NCBI RefSeq assembly: GCF_964355755.1
Contig: NC_092677.1
Location: 16,834,101-16,898,100 of the forward strand
Reading direction: 5' to 3'
Length of the DNA: 64,000 bases
Source of the DNA: Antedon mediterranea
Lineage: Eukaryota; Echinodermata; Crinoidea; Comatulida; Antedonidae
A program made the position numbers and the translations under genes. The notes beneath the pieces are model-generated. The model was not told where the DNA came from and did not search any database. It saw nothing but the letters and a program-made list of their open reading frames with translations. Of this stretch, positions 34,301 through 45,700 are shown piece by piece (within the stretch, counting starts at the first letter, position 1; the number at the start of each line of letters is the position of its first letter).

Positions 34301-36551
34301 ACATTTAGGCATAAATAAACAACTTACCCTGGCTTCTAACACTCTATTAAACCACCTCTTTGACAGTTTATGTGATTCAACAGCCCTGCTCAGTTCAATG
34401 GCAATTGGATGGTTTGGTGGTCTAGACTGAAAGAAGAATATAGTAGGTTTTTAAAATGTTATTTTAATCTGTATATTATACATGCCCCTAGGAGAGGTGA
34501 CTGGGATTGGAAAGTCAGACTACAACTAGGGCCTGTTAGGCCTACTGAAGGAAGCCTGACCTACTGAAAGAAGCCTAGCCTACTGTACCTGTATCTACAA
34601 ATTGTGCAGCATACTTTTTCTACATTATCACAAATTGTGATCATATATGGACATGATGATGTCATATTACTATTACATGTCGCAATTTTTTTGTCAATCA
34701 ACTTTGTGCAGACAGAAGATTCTTTTCTTGTTTAGTTAAATAATGATAATTTGAATGGTTAACCCACTATTGCAGGAAAGTACATCAATGAATGCTCTCA
34801 CAGCGTCGCTATTAATAATAAGAAGCTTTTGATTTGTGGCGATCGGTGACCAATGACCAAAGTATGTCATGTTTATTCACTCATGCAGGGATATTGGAAA
34901 ATGTTTCCTCACTTCCCATCTCGACACAGTTTTGTGTCAAGGTGATGACCATCGATTGACCTGACCTAACATTATTTGTAGGCTGGTTCCACAATATGTT
35001 TCTTCTGACACAGTAGTAATACTCCTGCACACAAACAATTATTTTAGTTTTTTATCTTTATGCAACATCATCTGTAGTCATACTTTATATATATTCTCTA
35101 TGCTATCTTTCCAGAAACGAAACCGCATTTGTCCAATTGTTTTTTCTGAAACACTGTCTTTAATTCCTGCTATCTCTGCATTAAATGCCCTCACAGCTAC
35201 CGCTGATGCTAGTGCTTGATGTGGCAGTTGGAGCAAACATAAAAAGTTCTCATAGTCATGCTTTCTGGAAAAAAACAATTATTTAAAATTGTTTAATTCA
35301 AATTAAGTAGTTTAGAGTCAACTGTTGTCATGTTATAATAATGCACTAATAATAATTATATAACACCTATATAAATTCCTGTCATTTGATTGGACGAATG
35401 TGGGTCACATGGCGTGCAATAGTACGCACTATTCAACGATCGTTAAATAGTACTTTTTGAAACATTTTTGTTTGTTATTTAGATGTTATATAAAACAAAT
35501 AATGAATGTTTTGTATTCGTGTAATGGTACAAATAATGGCACTTGGTGAATGATGAAAGGTTATATCAACTCGGCTTTGCCTCGTTGATATAACCTTTCA
35601 TCATTCACCTCGTGCCATTATTTGTACCATTGCACTCATAAACATTCATTATTTGTATACTATACAACCCCCGGGAGAGGTGCGTCCTTTGTCCGATGTG
35701 CATCCATACCTTATGAATATCACGACTCACCTGTGCGTCAAAAATATAAATTACCTTAGGTGACATGACCATGGTGCACCCATTTTGACACACTGTGACA
35801 ATGTTGTTTATGATATGGTGGGTGGTAAAGTGATGGACATTGATACACTATTGTTCGTTGATGTGACGTACCATTTAGGTTTTTTGATGCACCCCTGCGT
35901 CAATAATGTTGTAAATGACGCACCCATGACGCACCTCTCCCGCAGGGGTCATATATACAATTGACAAGTACATATATAATAAAATTTAAAATAATACAAT
36001 TTTAGGCCTAATAATTAAAAAAATTTGGATGACGATTACTTACATCATGGAGCTTTACTCCATGCTTACATTTAAACAATTTTTTCAACAAAAAAAGGTA
36101 TTTGTTATTTTGTGATTGTTTATTATTTAATTTATTATTTATAAATCAGGCTATAATATCTATATAGGCCTATTTAAAATTAAATGGAAAGCTACATACA
36201 GAAAAATACTTTTAAAAAGTTTCACAAAAAAAAAATTATCTTTTAAAAACCAGGTTTCGATGAAGTGTGGGTTAAAATAACAATGGACGAAACGACTCTC
36301 TAAGCATTCTACCGGCGGAATCGATTTGATTCTACAACTAAAAACTCCAAATGATACAACGGGAGTACGGCCTAGAAATATTAATTGGAGTAATTATTAA
36401 TAATTTCCTACCTTAGTATGTTGAGACAATAATTATGACTTTCTGATGAAATTTTGCGTTTGCATTTATTCATAACACCGGTAAAAACATAACAAATACG
36501 TTTTGTCCAGGGGCCCGGTCGAACTCTGAACGTTCTTATGGAGGCGGCCAT
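31395..36551 (-). CDS. NDUFAF6: NDUFAF6, complex I assembly factor 6 (phytoene-synthase-like fold), complete, 314 aa
   Basis: Seven coding exons on the minus strand: 36551-36412, 35264-35084, 34426-34328, 33777-33675, 33232-33099, 32377-32276, 31580-31395, all GT-AG with matching phases. NDUFAF6 acts in mitochondria in early assembly of the complex I Q-module. The fold is that of squalene/phytoene synthases, but the family is not known to make isoprenoids. Diagnostic blocks are [20 protein letters not shown] (exon 2), [20 protein letters not shown] (exon 5), HKVSQEDLI (exon 6) and [15 protein letters not shown] to the C-terminal RKTY (exon 7). I chose the ATG at 36551 over the in-frame ATG at 36473. 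The upstream start adds 26 basic residues ([18 protein letters not shown]...) that look like a mitochondrial presequence and begin MAAS as in the human protein. Length is close to the human 333. Introns carry several MITEs. Confidence 0.95.
32057..32133. repeat. (GAT/ATG)n microsatellite region
   Basis: A run of GATGATGATGATGATG units at 32103-32129 lies in a wider purine-rich GAT/GAA-biased tract (31800-32230) inside NDUFAF6 intron 6. The long minus-strand frames there (His-, Ser- and Phe-rich) come from this composition. Confidence 0.8.
33285..33575. repeat. 75-bp direct repeat flanking a fragment of the palindromic element
   Basis: GTTGCTAGTCCAATATTATA with flanking sequence occurs at about 33285-33356 and again at about 33503-33575. 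Between them is a block containing ATAAAACAAATAATGAATG and ACCATCCAACTC, words of the palindromic family. It looks like an insertion accompanied by duplication of a long target segment in NDUFAF6 intron 4. Confidence 0.6.
34594..34722. repeat. Decayed copy of the short MITE family
   Basis: Shares GATCATATATGGACATGATG, ATGTCATATTACTA and a CAATTTTTTTGTCAATCAAC end with the elements near 26855, 38640 and 45521. It lies in NDUFAF6 intron 2. Ends are eroded. Confidence 0.4.
35486..35660. repeat. Near-perfect 175-bp palindrome (fold-back MITE)
   Basis: TATAAAACAAATAATGAATG...GGTACAAATAATGGCAC...GGTGAATGATGAAAGGTTAT is mirrored by ATAACCTTTCATCATTCACC...GTGCCATTATTTGTACC...CATTCATTATTTGTATA. Arms are about 83 nt and the loop is centred on CTCGGCTTTGCCTCG. 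A transcript of NDUFAF6 intron 1 would fold into a long hairpin here. Related copies lie at 46806-46955 and 47172-47302. The sequence to the left (CCTGTCATTTGATTGGACGA, 35379) is also shared with the copy at 46.76 kb. Confidence 0.8.
35669..35949. mobile_element. Small TIR element, about 281 bp
   Basis: ACCCCCGGGAGAGGTGCGTC at the left and GACGCACCTCTCCCGCAGGG at the right are inverted repeats of about 22 nt with small differences. It immediately follows the palindromic element in NDUFAF6 intron 1. The internal words GTGACGTACC and GACGCACCC are repeated. No coding capacity. Confidence 0.6.
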
Positions 36552-36775
36552 TATTTTTACCTTTGACACGCTAATCTATTTACACGACGGCGAGATGTGA
36601 TGAGAGGAGGCGGCGGCCAGCTCATACCTGTGTTTAAAAAAAATATTCGAAACCCGACCGTCGTGTAAATAACCTTACCTATTATTTATATTCACGAACT
36701 CTTCGCGTGATTTCCATGAAAATAAATAGTCAAAAATCAAGTCACCTCTAAATAAAGTGTTCTTACACTCTAAAA
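36552..36775. promoter_or_regulatory. Putative bidirectional promoter between NDUFAF6 (minus) and GOT2 (plus)
   Basis: The two start codons are 224 bp apart and point away from each other. The region has a short GC-rich core (GAGAGGAGGCGGCGGCCAGC, 36602-36621) without a clear TATA box, as usual for housekeeping genes. A 14-bp perfect inverted repeat, TATTTACACGACGG at 36577-36590 and CCGTCGTGTAAATA at 36658-36671, brackets the core. Shared regulation of two nuclear-encoded mitochondrial proteins is inferred from layout only. Confidence 0.6.
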
Positions 36776-39700
36776 ATGGCACTGTCCTGCGCTGGAAATA
36801 TTCTTAAAGATAACATGATGAGATGCGTTCCTATTGCATCTAGAGCAAGGTAGGTTTATGTGATATTATTAAAGTTTTGTTAAGTTAAGTTCAATGCTAG
36901 CTAGGCTAGGCTAGGCCAGCAGCAGCATGCACTGACTGTGCAGAGAGAGACAGCATGGCCGGTCCAGGCCAGCAGCAGGGCAAGAAGGAGCAAAGTTCCC
37001 ATCTCACCATCCTCCTCTTAGACATAGGCCTAGTCAATATATTGTGTGCATTATTGTTGTTTTTTGATTTAATGATAATATTCTTGACATAAAATGAATA
37101 TGATTATGAATTAAAACATTTTTGTTTTAATGAAGTTCTTGGTGGTCAGGAGTAGAAATGGGTCCACCAGATGCCATCCTTGGCGTGACAGAAGCCTTCA
37201 AGAAAGACAGCAATCCACAAAAGATGAACCTTGGTGTCGGTGCTTACAGGTCTGATGAAGGCAAACCCTTCGTCCTTCCTAGTGTCCGAAAGGTAACTTT
37301 TTAAAATAAGAATTGTTATTGCAGCTGACATAGTGTATTAATAAGAATAAGATCCAACACCCCTGACTTTGGGAATCTCCTTATACTTCCTTACTGTACC
37401 ATGAAAGAAAAATTATATTAACCATTATTTATTCTTTTTTCTTTCTCTTTTAATAGGCTGAGGAGATAATGATGGCAGCCAATCACGACAAAGAATACTT
37501 GCCAATCACTGGACTAGCAGATTTTACAAAAGCAGCGGCCGCTCTGGCCTTCGGAGAGAACAGTGAAGCAATTTCAAACAAGCTGGTAAATCTTTACCTA
37601 TAATATTTTGCACTGTAACCAATGAATGTGTTATTGCTGGGGGAAACCCAGCTCCAAGGGCTTTCACAAAAGGTTATTATTAATAAGACCTTTCATGAGC
37701 GTAATTTCAACAAAGCACCTACTGTACCCAAAAAACTTCTGAGTACCAAAGTAAATAAATACTTTTTTTTTACTTGCTAAAATAACTTGTTAAAATGGAT
37801 ATGAAAGGGTTTCTAGCAATATCATTTTATTGATCAATCAGTTTTATTTAAGCTTGCCATAGTCGTATAATGTTGTGGACGACGACAACCCCTCAAAACC
37901 TCCCTATACTAATAGGGAACGTAGGAAAATCTTTTCTAGCTACTGTAAGTGTCGGGTAAATCCATAGCTGGTCAAATTTACACAGGAAAAAATGGCATAA
38001 TGATTAATAAAATTAAATTTATAAAATAATTATATAATTTTAGATTTTATGAAAACATTACCTTTGTAGAATATTACATCTCAAGCAATATCAGGTACTG
38101 GAGCTCTTCGTGTTGGTGCCAACTTTCTTCAGAGGTACTTCCCTGACAATAAACAAGTCTTCCTACCAACTCCCTCATGGGGCAATCATACACCAATTTT
38201 CACGTAAGTAAGAGATTCATGTCAAAATTATTCTACTGTATAGTTACTGCAGTAACTATATTTTTTACTGCAATAACGTATGATTTTAGTTTGTATAAGT
38301 TTATGATGCAGTTTCTGATTTTAAAATTTAAAAAAAGCTTGCTAAATAATTGCATAAACAGGTTTAAAGAGTAACAATAGGTACTGTAGTTACTGCAGTA
38401 ACTGCAGTAAAATAATTTGTCATGGTCTCTAAGAAGATACTAGTTAGCTACTGATATTATGTATGTTGATTTCCAAAAATGTAATTTATAATTGAAGGCA
38501 AATTACTTTATTTTTAGCCATGCTGGTTTACAACTTGGTGCCTATCGCTATTATGATAAGAACACATGTGGATTTGATAAAGCTGGATGCCTTGAAGATA
38601 TATCAGTAAGAAAACAATTTCAATACCGTGTTTTGACAGTGAAAAATCTGATGTATTAATATGGACATGATGGTGTCATTACTACCATATTTGGGCATAT
38701 CACTACCATATTTGGGCATATCACTACCATATTTGGGCACATCACACTTTTTTGTTTAAAAATTGTGATAGTGTAGACAAAGCTTTAGAGGGGTTGAAAC
38801 AAAAGCATCCAAACGATAATGATGGGTTTTTAAAATTGTTTTCATTAACTGGCTAGATATTTAAAAAAAACATTTTTAGGACAATGATTATTTATGATAA
38901 ATTTACAATTTATTTTTATTTTTTCATTTCCTAAAATGGCACTTTCTTTAATATGGGAGAGGTGCAAAACATATACATTAACAGCTATTTATGAGGTAGT
39001 ATTTTTAAAAATAGTGACTGCTGTTTAATTTTGTTTTGGTTTGCACTATACACACTGTCAATCCATTCAAATTACAAATTATTATCTTCTTATTTTTCAG
39101 AAAATCCCAGAGGGCTCAGTTATTTTGCTGCATGCTTGCGCCCATAACCCAACAGGTGTCGACCCAAAGGTAGGATTTATTTTGCTGTAAAGAGAGTATG
39201 GTAGAGCTTTTTGAAGAGCTCTTTTTAACTAAAAAATGGGAAATTTTAGGTTTAATGAACAAAATATTATGTGAAACCTCTAAAAAAACGGTGAATATTA
39301 TTGAATTGTTGTCATGTTTTTATTTGTTTTTTTTTTAGCAAAAGATATTTAGAGAGAATTATAATTAATAATGTCAATATTGTAGATAGTGATATGTCTG
39401 GTGGTATAATTATTCCAATGAGCAGTGGCCTAACGCAGAAGCCTGAGTCCCCTGGTTTAGGAACTCTAAGTTTCCTCTGGGCACTGCTTGTGGACCCTCA
39501 TAAACTCTGGGTTTCCTGGGTTTAGCCACTGAGCACTCATAGCCGTTACGCCACTGTCGATGAGATCTGTTTTACATACATCTATTTATTTTAAACAATT
39601 AAAATGTTCATATTTATTCTTTGTTATTTTAGCCTGAAGACTGGAAAGAATTGAGCCAATTGGTTAAGGTAAAAAAATGCAAAATAGATTTTAAAATGTG

Positions 39701-42700
39701 TTTAATTGTTCTCAGTGTAATTGGAAACTGGTACAATTTGTAATTATGCTAAATATAGATGGTGAAAGCCACACAGTGTAACCTACTGCATGAGTGAGTA
39801 AGTGGCCGAATGGTTAAGACAGTGGAACTGTAATATGTAGCCATAACATAGGCAAGGGTTTGAAGCTCCATGGTTCTGGTTGTAGAACAAGTCTGCTCGG
39901 ATAAGGACTATAAATTGTAGGATTATGCAATGAGAATAATGCATTTTGGTGGCACAGTCAGATTTCAATTCATTCCTTACTATTGTGCCCTATGAGGTAT
40001 TTCATTAACAATATACAATTTTTACTTGTTGCTGTTATAGTCTATGAAGACAAAATTGTTTTTGATATTTTAATTTATATTTTACAGAGCAAGAAACTGT
40101 TCCCATTTTTTGACATGGCGTATCAAGGGTTTGCTAGTGGTGACATTGACAGAGATGCTCAAGCTGTCAGGCAGTTTCTAAAAGATGGACATCAGATAAT
40201 GTTGGCCCAGTCATTCTCAAAGAACATGGGATTATATGGTACAAATAATCAGGGCTTTCTAATAGCGCTATCCCAGCATACATTATATAGAAATCACAAC
40301 TACAATCAATGGGTTAACAGAAAAATTACCACTGTACTTACCATGCTTGTGTCATTAAAAAAAGATCTGCACAAAGATTATTTTACTCATTGTGTAGAGA
40401 GGGAGGGGAGCAGGATACAAAAATAACATGTGGGATATTTAATTAATGTTTATGAGTTGGATGGTGAGAATATTTCATGAGTTTAAAAATTGACTGTACC
40501 GAGGCGAAGCCGATTTGAAAATAGAGCAGACATTCATTTTGTTTTATAACACACCTACTTTTATTCAATTTATCCATTATAAATCGTGCTAGGCCGGGAA
40601 GCTAGGCCATTAAAAAGACAGTGATTTCCAAACGCAATCATTCAACAGCATCATGTGTCAAAAATTCTCAAAATGTTGACAGAAATCAAATAGAGTTACC
40701 ATTAGATATCACTTTTCTGTTAGGTAGGTCTAATTTCAAATGACACATGATGCGTAATTAACCAATCAAATTGAAAGAATACAATCAGGTGTGTTATAAA
40801 ACAGCAATCTAAAATATTCAATAAAACCTTGTTTGCATCGTTCAAAACAGTTGAGCCACCGCACGGTAAAATATTGTGAATAAGACACAATAGAATATTA
40901 ATAGTATAATAATGCTAATTAGCAATATGGAATTTCTTGCAATATGAATTAAATGTTTGCAGTTACGAATAATTTATATTTATCATTTGGTTGTTATTCA
41001 TTCCTGTATGGAGGATACCAATTGTATGCACAATTCACTCTATTAAGAGATTTAATGTTATTGTATGTAAAGTTCTGAATGCATTTATTCTCCAATGGTC
41101 ATATTCACCAACCTCACACATGAGATATTTTCTTTAAATACTAAATATTTAACTTAGTAATAGATAAGAGAATTTTTATTGTTTTGCTTTTGATTTAAAA
41201 ATACTTTTTAAATTTCACAGGTGAGCGAGCCGGAGCATTTACAATAGTCTGCGAATCAGAAGAAGAAATGAAACGTGTCGAGTCGCAAGTCAAAATCACA
41301 ATTCGTCCGTTATACTCGAACCCCCCAATCCATGGAGCTCGTATTGCAGCAACCATACTCAACACACCTGATCTCCGAACACAATGGTAAAAATACTTGT
41401 CATTCAATCTCAATCCCATTGAACTACTGACTATGGGGCTTATGCTGCACCCAGATTGGTACATTATTATTAGGTGATCATTTAGAATAAAATGATCACC
41501 TATTGTTATTGTATGAAATCTTTATTCTTATTCTTATTATTTATTTCTCTCTGTACAGATTTTGTGTAACAAATATCTCAAAAAGTTTAATGTTAATGAT
41601 TACCAAAATTTTACAATGTCTTTCAAATACTGTAACTTAGTCCTAATAAGCTTTTCAGCGTGATCACTCATCCATGACGTCGCGTATACGCCATTTTGTG
41701 AAATCACATTGTCAATCATATCTCCATAATTCATTATCACATATTAATGAAATTCACTACACGTAAACTTCAGGTCAAAGGTAAAAGTATTAGCAAATAA
41801 AAAATTGCGTGTTTCAAGGTCATGCGCGTGAAATCGCGCATTAAAATTTTAAAAAGCTCAAATTTAAGTTTTGATCAATTTAGAGCATGAAATAGGCCAT
41901 TTGCGTGTTTCAAAAAATTACTGCGCAAAAACACATTTTTGCGCACGCGATTTTTAAAAAGGGTAAAAAATAAAATTTGATGTATACATCATATTCTACT
42001 CACAATCCTTAGTACATTCTCCGACTTTGAGTCCATTCCGACTTAAAATAATGCTATACGAGCACGTTAAAAATGACAAAATGCGCACATTAATTGTACA
42101 AAAGTGCTAAAAATGGTAAAAAATAAGGCCTTTTTAAAATGAACATAACTCTTCAGAATGGCAGGTGACCCCCAATTTTTTTAACTTATTATGGAAGCCA
42201 ATAAGTTGTAGATATAAATATATATACATATTAGACGTACAAAATGGTATGACGTCATGAAATGGCCACTTGAATTTAAAAATTAGTAATTTTTATCTTT
42301 TTGTGTGGGTTATCACATTCAATAGAGCGCATCTCCGTTATTTGAGCCCGATTTTCGCACAAATTTTAGTATGTGCTTGCTCAATTAATTATCTTTCTCG
42401 TGAGTTGTCAACATTTTATTGTGATGACGTCATCATGCGTAAAAACTTGAATAACCTAGGTCGTGTAATTTAAGCTACACCATACATTTGAATATCTTAT
42501 AGCTCCTCAGAATTAAAGGTGACCTTGAAGATTATAATTTATTATGAAAGCTGATGAAATGTAGATATGAATTCATATCAAAATTAAGCCTATCGAATGT
42601 TGTGATGATATCATATGGCCAGTTGAAGTTAAAAAGTAGTTTTTAAATTTCTTTAGTCAAAGTTATACAAATTTCAAAGAGCGCGCATTGCGCTTCTACG

Positions 42701-45700
42701 TGTCAAATTCTCTTCCAATCCTTATATTTATTTGCTCAATTCATTATCTTTCGAAATTGTCATCTTCGAGTTTATTTTGATAATTCCATCATACCAAAAA
42801 AATAGAGCATTATGTGGGTCCCGTAATTTCACCTATGCTACACTGTATATAGATATACACAGTACAGTATATACTGTACATATTGTATATGGCATATAAT
42901 AGGCACAACTCAGCACTATAATAAGCGTATAATAGGATGACATACATCAACATTTTCCGATTGTATGTTAACATATGTGCATGTTTAAAAAATATGAATG
43001 TCAATAAAATGATAAAAATGATCACCTATAATTCGTCAAAGTGACGAATTAAATTCTAGTGAGAAATTGTTTTTGTAAAAAAAAATGTTTCTTCACAATT
43101 TCTTTCTGTACAGATTTTGTGTAACAAATATCTCAAAAAGTTTAATGTCAATGATTACCAACATTTCAGAATGTCTTTCCAATACTTTAACTTAGTCCTA
43201 ATAAGGTTTTCAGCGTGATCACTCATCCGTGACGTCATCTATTCGCCATTTTGTGAAATCACATTATCAATCATATCTCCATAATTAATTATCACATATT
43301 AATGAAATTCACTATACGTAAACTTCAGATCAAGGGTAAAAATATTAGCAAATAAAAATGCACGCGCACGTAGGTCATGCGCGTGAAATCGCTCGTTAAA
43401 AATTTAAAAAGCTCAAAATTATGTTTTGATCAATTTAGAGCATGAATTAGGCCATTTGCGTGTTTTAAAAAATTACTGCGCAAAAACACGTTTTTGCGCA
43501 CGCAATTCGTAAAAAGCGTAAAAAATAAAATTTGATGTAAACATCACATTCTTCTCACAATCTTTAGTACATTCTCCGATTTTGAGTCCATTCCGACTTA
43601 AAATAACGCTTTACGAGCACGTTAAACATGACAAAATGCGCACATTAATTGCACAAAAGTGCAAAAAATTGTAAAAATTAAGGCCTTTTTAAAATGAATA
43701 TAACTCTTCAGAGAGGCAGGTGACCCCCAATTTTTTTAACTTAATATGGAAGCCAATACGTTGTAGATATAAATGTATATAAACATTAGACGTACAAAAT
43801 GGTATTACGTCATCAAATGGCCACTTGAATTTAAAAATTAGGATTTTTTCCGTTTTGTGTAGGTTATCACATTCAATAGAGCGCATCTCTGCTATTTGAG
43901 CCCGATTTTCGCACTAATTTCAGTGTGTGCTTGCTTAATTATTTATCTTTCTCATAAGTTGTCAGTGTTTTCATTTTGATTACGTCATCACGCGTAAAAA
44001 CTTGAATAACGTAGGTCGTGTAATTTCACCTTCGCCGTAAATTTTAATATCTTACAACTCTTCAGAATTGAAGGTTACCTTGACGATTATAATTTATTAT
44101 GAAAGCTGATAAAATGTAGATATGAATTCATATAAAAACCAAGCCTATCAGATGTTGTGACGTTAACATATGGCCAGATGAAGTTAAAAAGTAGTTTTTT
44201 CATCTTTTTCGTCAAAGTTATACAAATTTCAAAGAGCGCGCACAGCGCTTCTACGTGCCAGATTTTCTTCCAATTCTTATATTTATTTGCTCAATTTATT
44301 ATCTTTCGAAATTGTCATCTTTGAGTTTATTTTGATAATTCCATCATACCAAAAAATTAGAACATGATGTGTGTCCCGTAATTTCACCTATGCTACACTG
44401 TATATAGATATACAGTATATACTGTACAATTATTGTATATGGCATATAATAGGCACAACTCAGCGATATAAGATTATGCATCATGTCATAGGATGGCGTA
44501 CATCAACTTTTTACGATCGTATGTTAACGTACATGCATGTTTAAAAAATGTTAATTTCATTAAAATGATAACAATGATCACCTATAATTCGTCAAAGTGA
44601 CGAATTAAATTCTAGTTTCTAATAATACTTTACTTTACACCTGATGATTCTTAACTGCAAGGTAGCATTGCATAAATTAAAAAATTAGTCAAGCATATAT
44701 CCATGATTTTTACAGGGAGGTTCTTTTTACCACAAAAGGGGCAAAAATCATCTCAAGCTATTTACCATTACTTTCGCTACTTGTCTCTAGTTGAAAAGGG
44801 CACTCCAGGCAAAAGTGGAGTTTGTTCCCCACTGGCTACAGGCTTGTATTAATCTGCCTTACACTTGTCAAGGCCAGGCTAATGATCTGGAGGTGCGTTT
44901 GCGTTTGAGTCCCATCCAAGAATTCTTTCATTTATATTTGTTCGCAAGTGTTCTCAATGCACTGAGTTCAGAATACAATTAAATCTGAAGAGGGAAAAAT
45001 ATCTGACCAATTACTTTCTGTTTATTTTCAACAATTATTGTATATGGTTATTAATATTATCCATTTTTTTAAAGTTTGTCTCTTACGTGGCCTACAAACA
45101 TTTTAAGATATCGAAATACTATACTGAAAATTGTAGACATGTTCATAAAAGGTTTCCGGTATTAAAAGTGTTGGCTAATGTGCTTATATTATATTAAGGA
45201 AAATTGCCATACTGATGTGGAGTATTTTCTTCCGAATTTCAGGCTTGGTGATGTCAAGTTTATGGCTGATAGAATTATCAACATGCGAAAGATGCTTGCA
45301 GATAACCTAAAGAAAGAAGGCTCCACGCATGACTGGTCACATGTCACTGATCAAATTGGAATGTTTTGCTTCACTGGACTTACACCAGAACAGGTGAGAT
45401 TTAATATTAAGACACACATTCCCCCTTTTCAAATCTATCCAATTCAAATCTAAGTTTTGTTAATGACACTTTAAAGAAATATGAAAATATTTCCTATATG
45501 TGGAATCACAGAAAAGAGTTAAGCTAAACAAGTTTGGAAAAAATGTGTTATGTGCCCAAATATGGTAGTAATCTGACATCATAGTGTCCATATAATTATG
45601 AGCACATCACATTTTTTTGTCACATAAAGTTTGATAGTCTAGACATCCTTTTAAACTAGAGAAATAAATTAGAGTGTAATTTACAACACAAGAAGTTAGT

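Noticed and set aside
36412-36473. NDUFAF6 start at the ATG at 36473
   Set aside because: An upstream in-frame ATG (36551) supplies a mitochondrial presequence and matches the start of the human protein better.
40239-40426. Read-through of GOT2 exon 8 into intron 8 as a real C-terminus
   Set aside because: The frame after the donor does not match aminotransferases, while exon 9 at 41221 continues the family sequence exactly.
44791-44982. 63-residue frame in GOT2 intron 9, considered as an alternative exon
   Set aside because: It does not resemble any aminotransferase segment, and exons 9 and 10 join directly at the conserved Trp codon.
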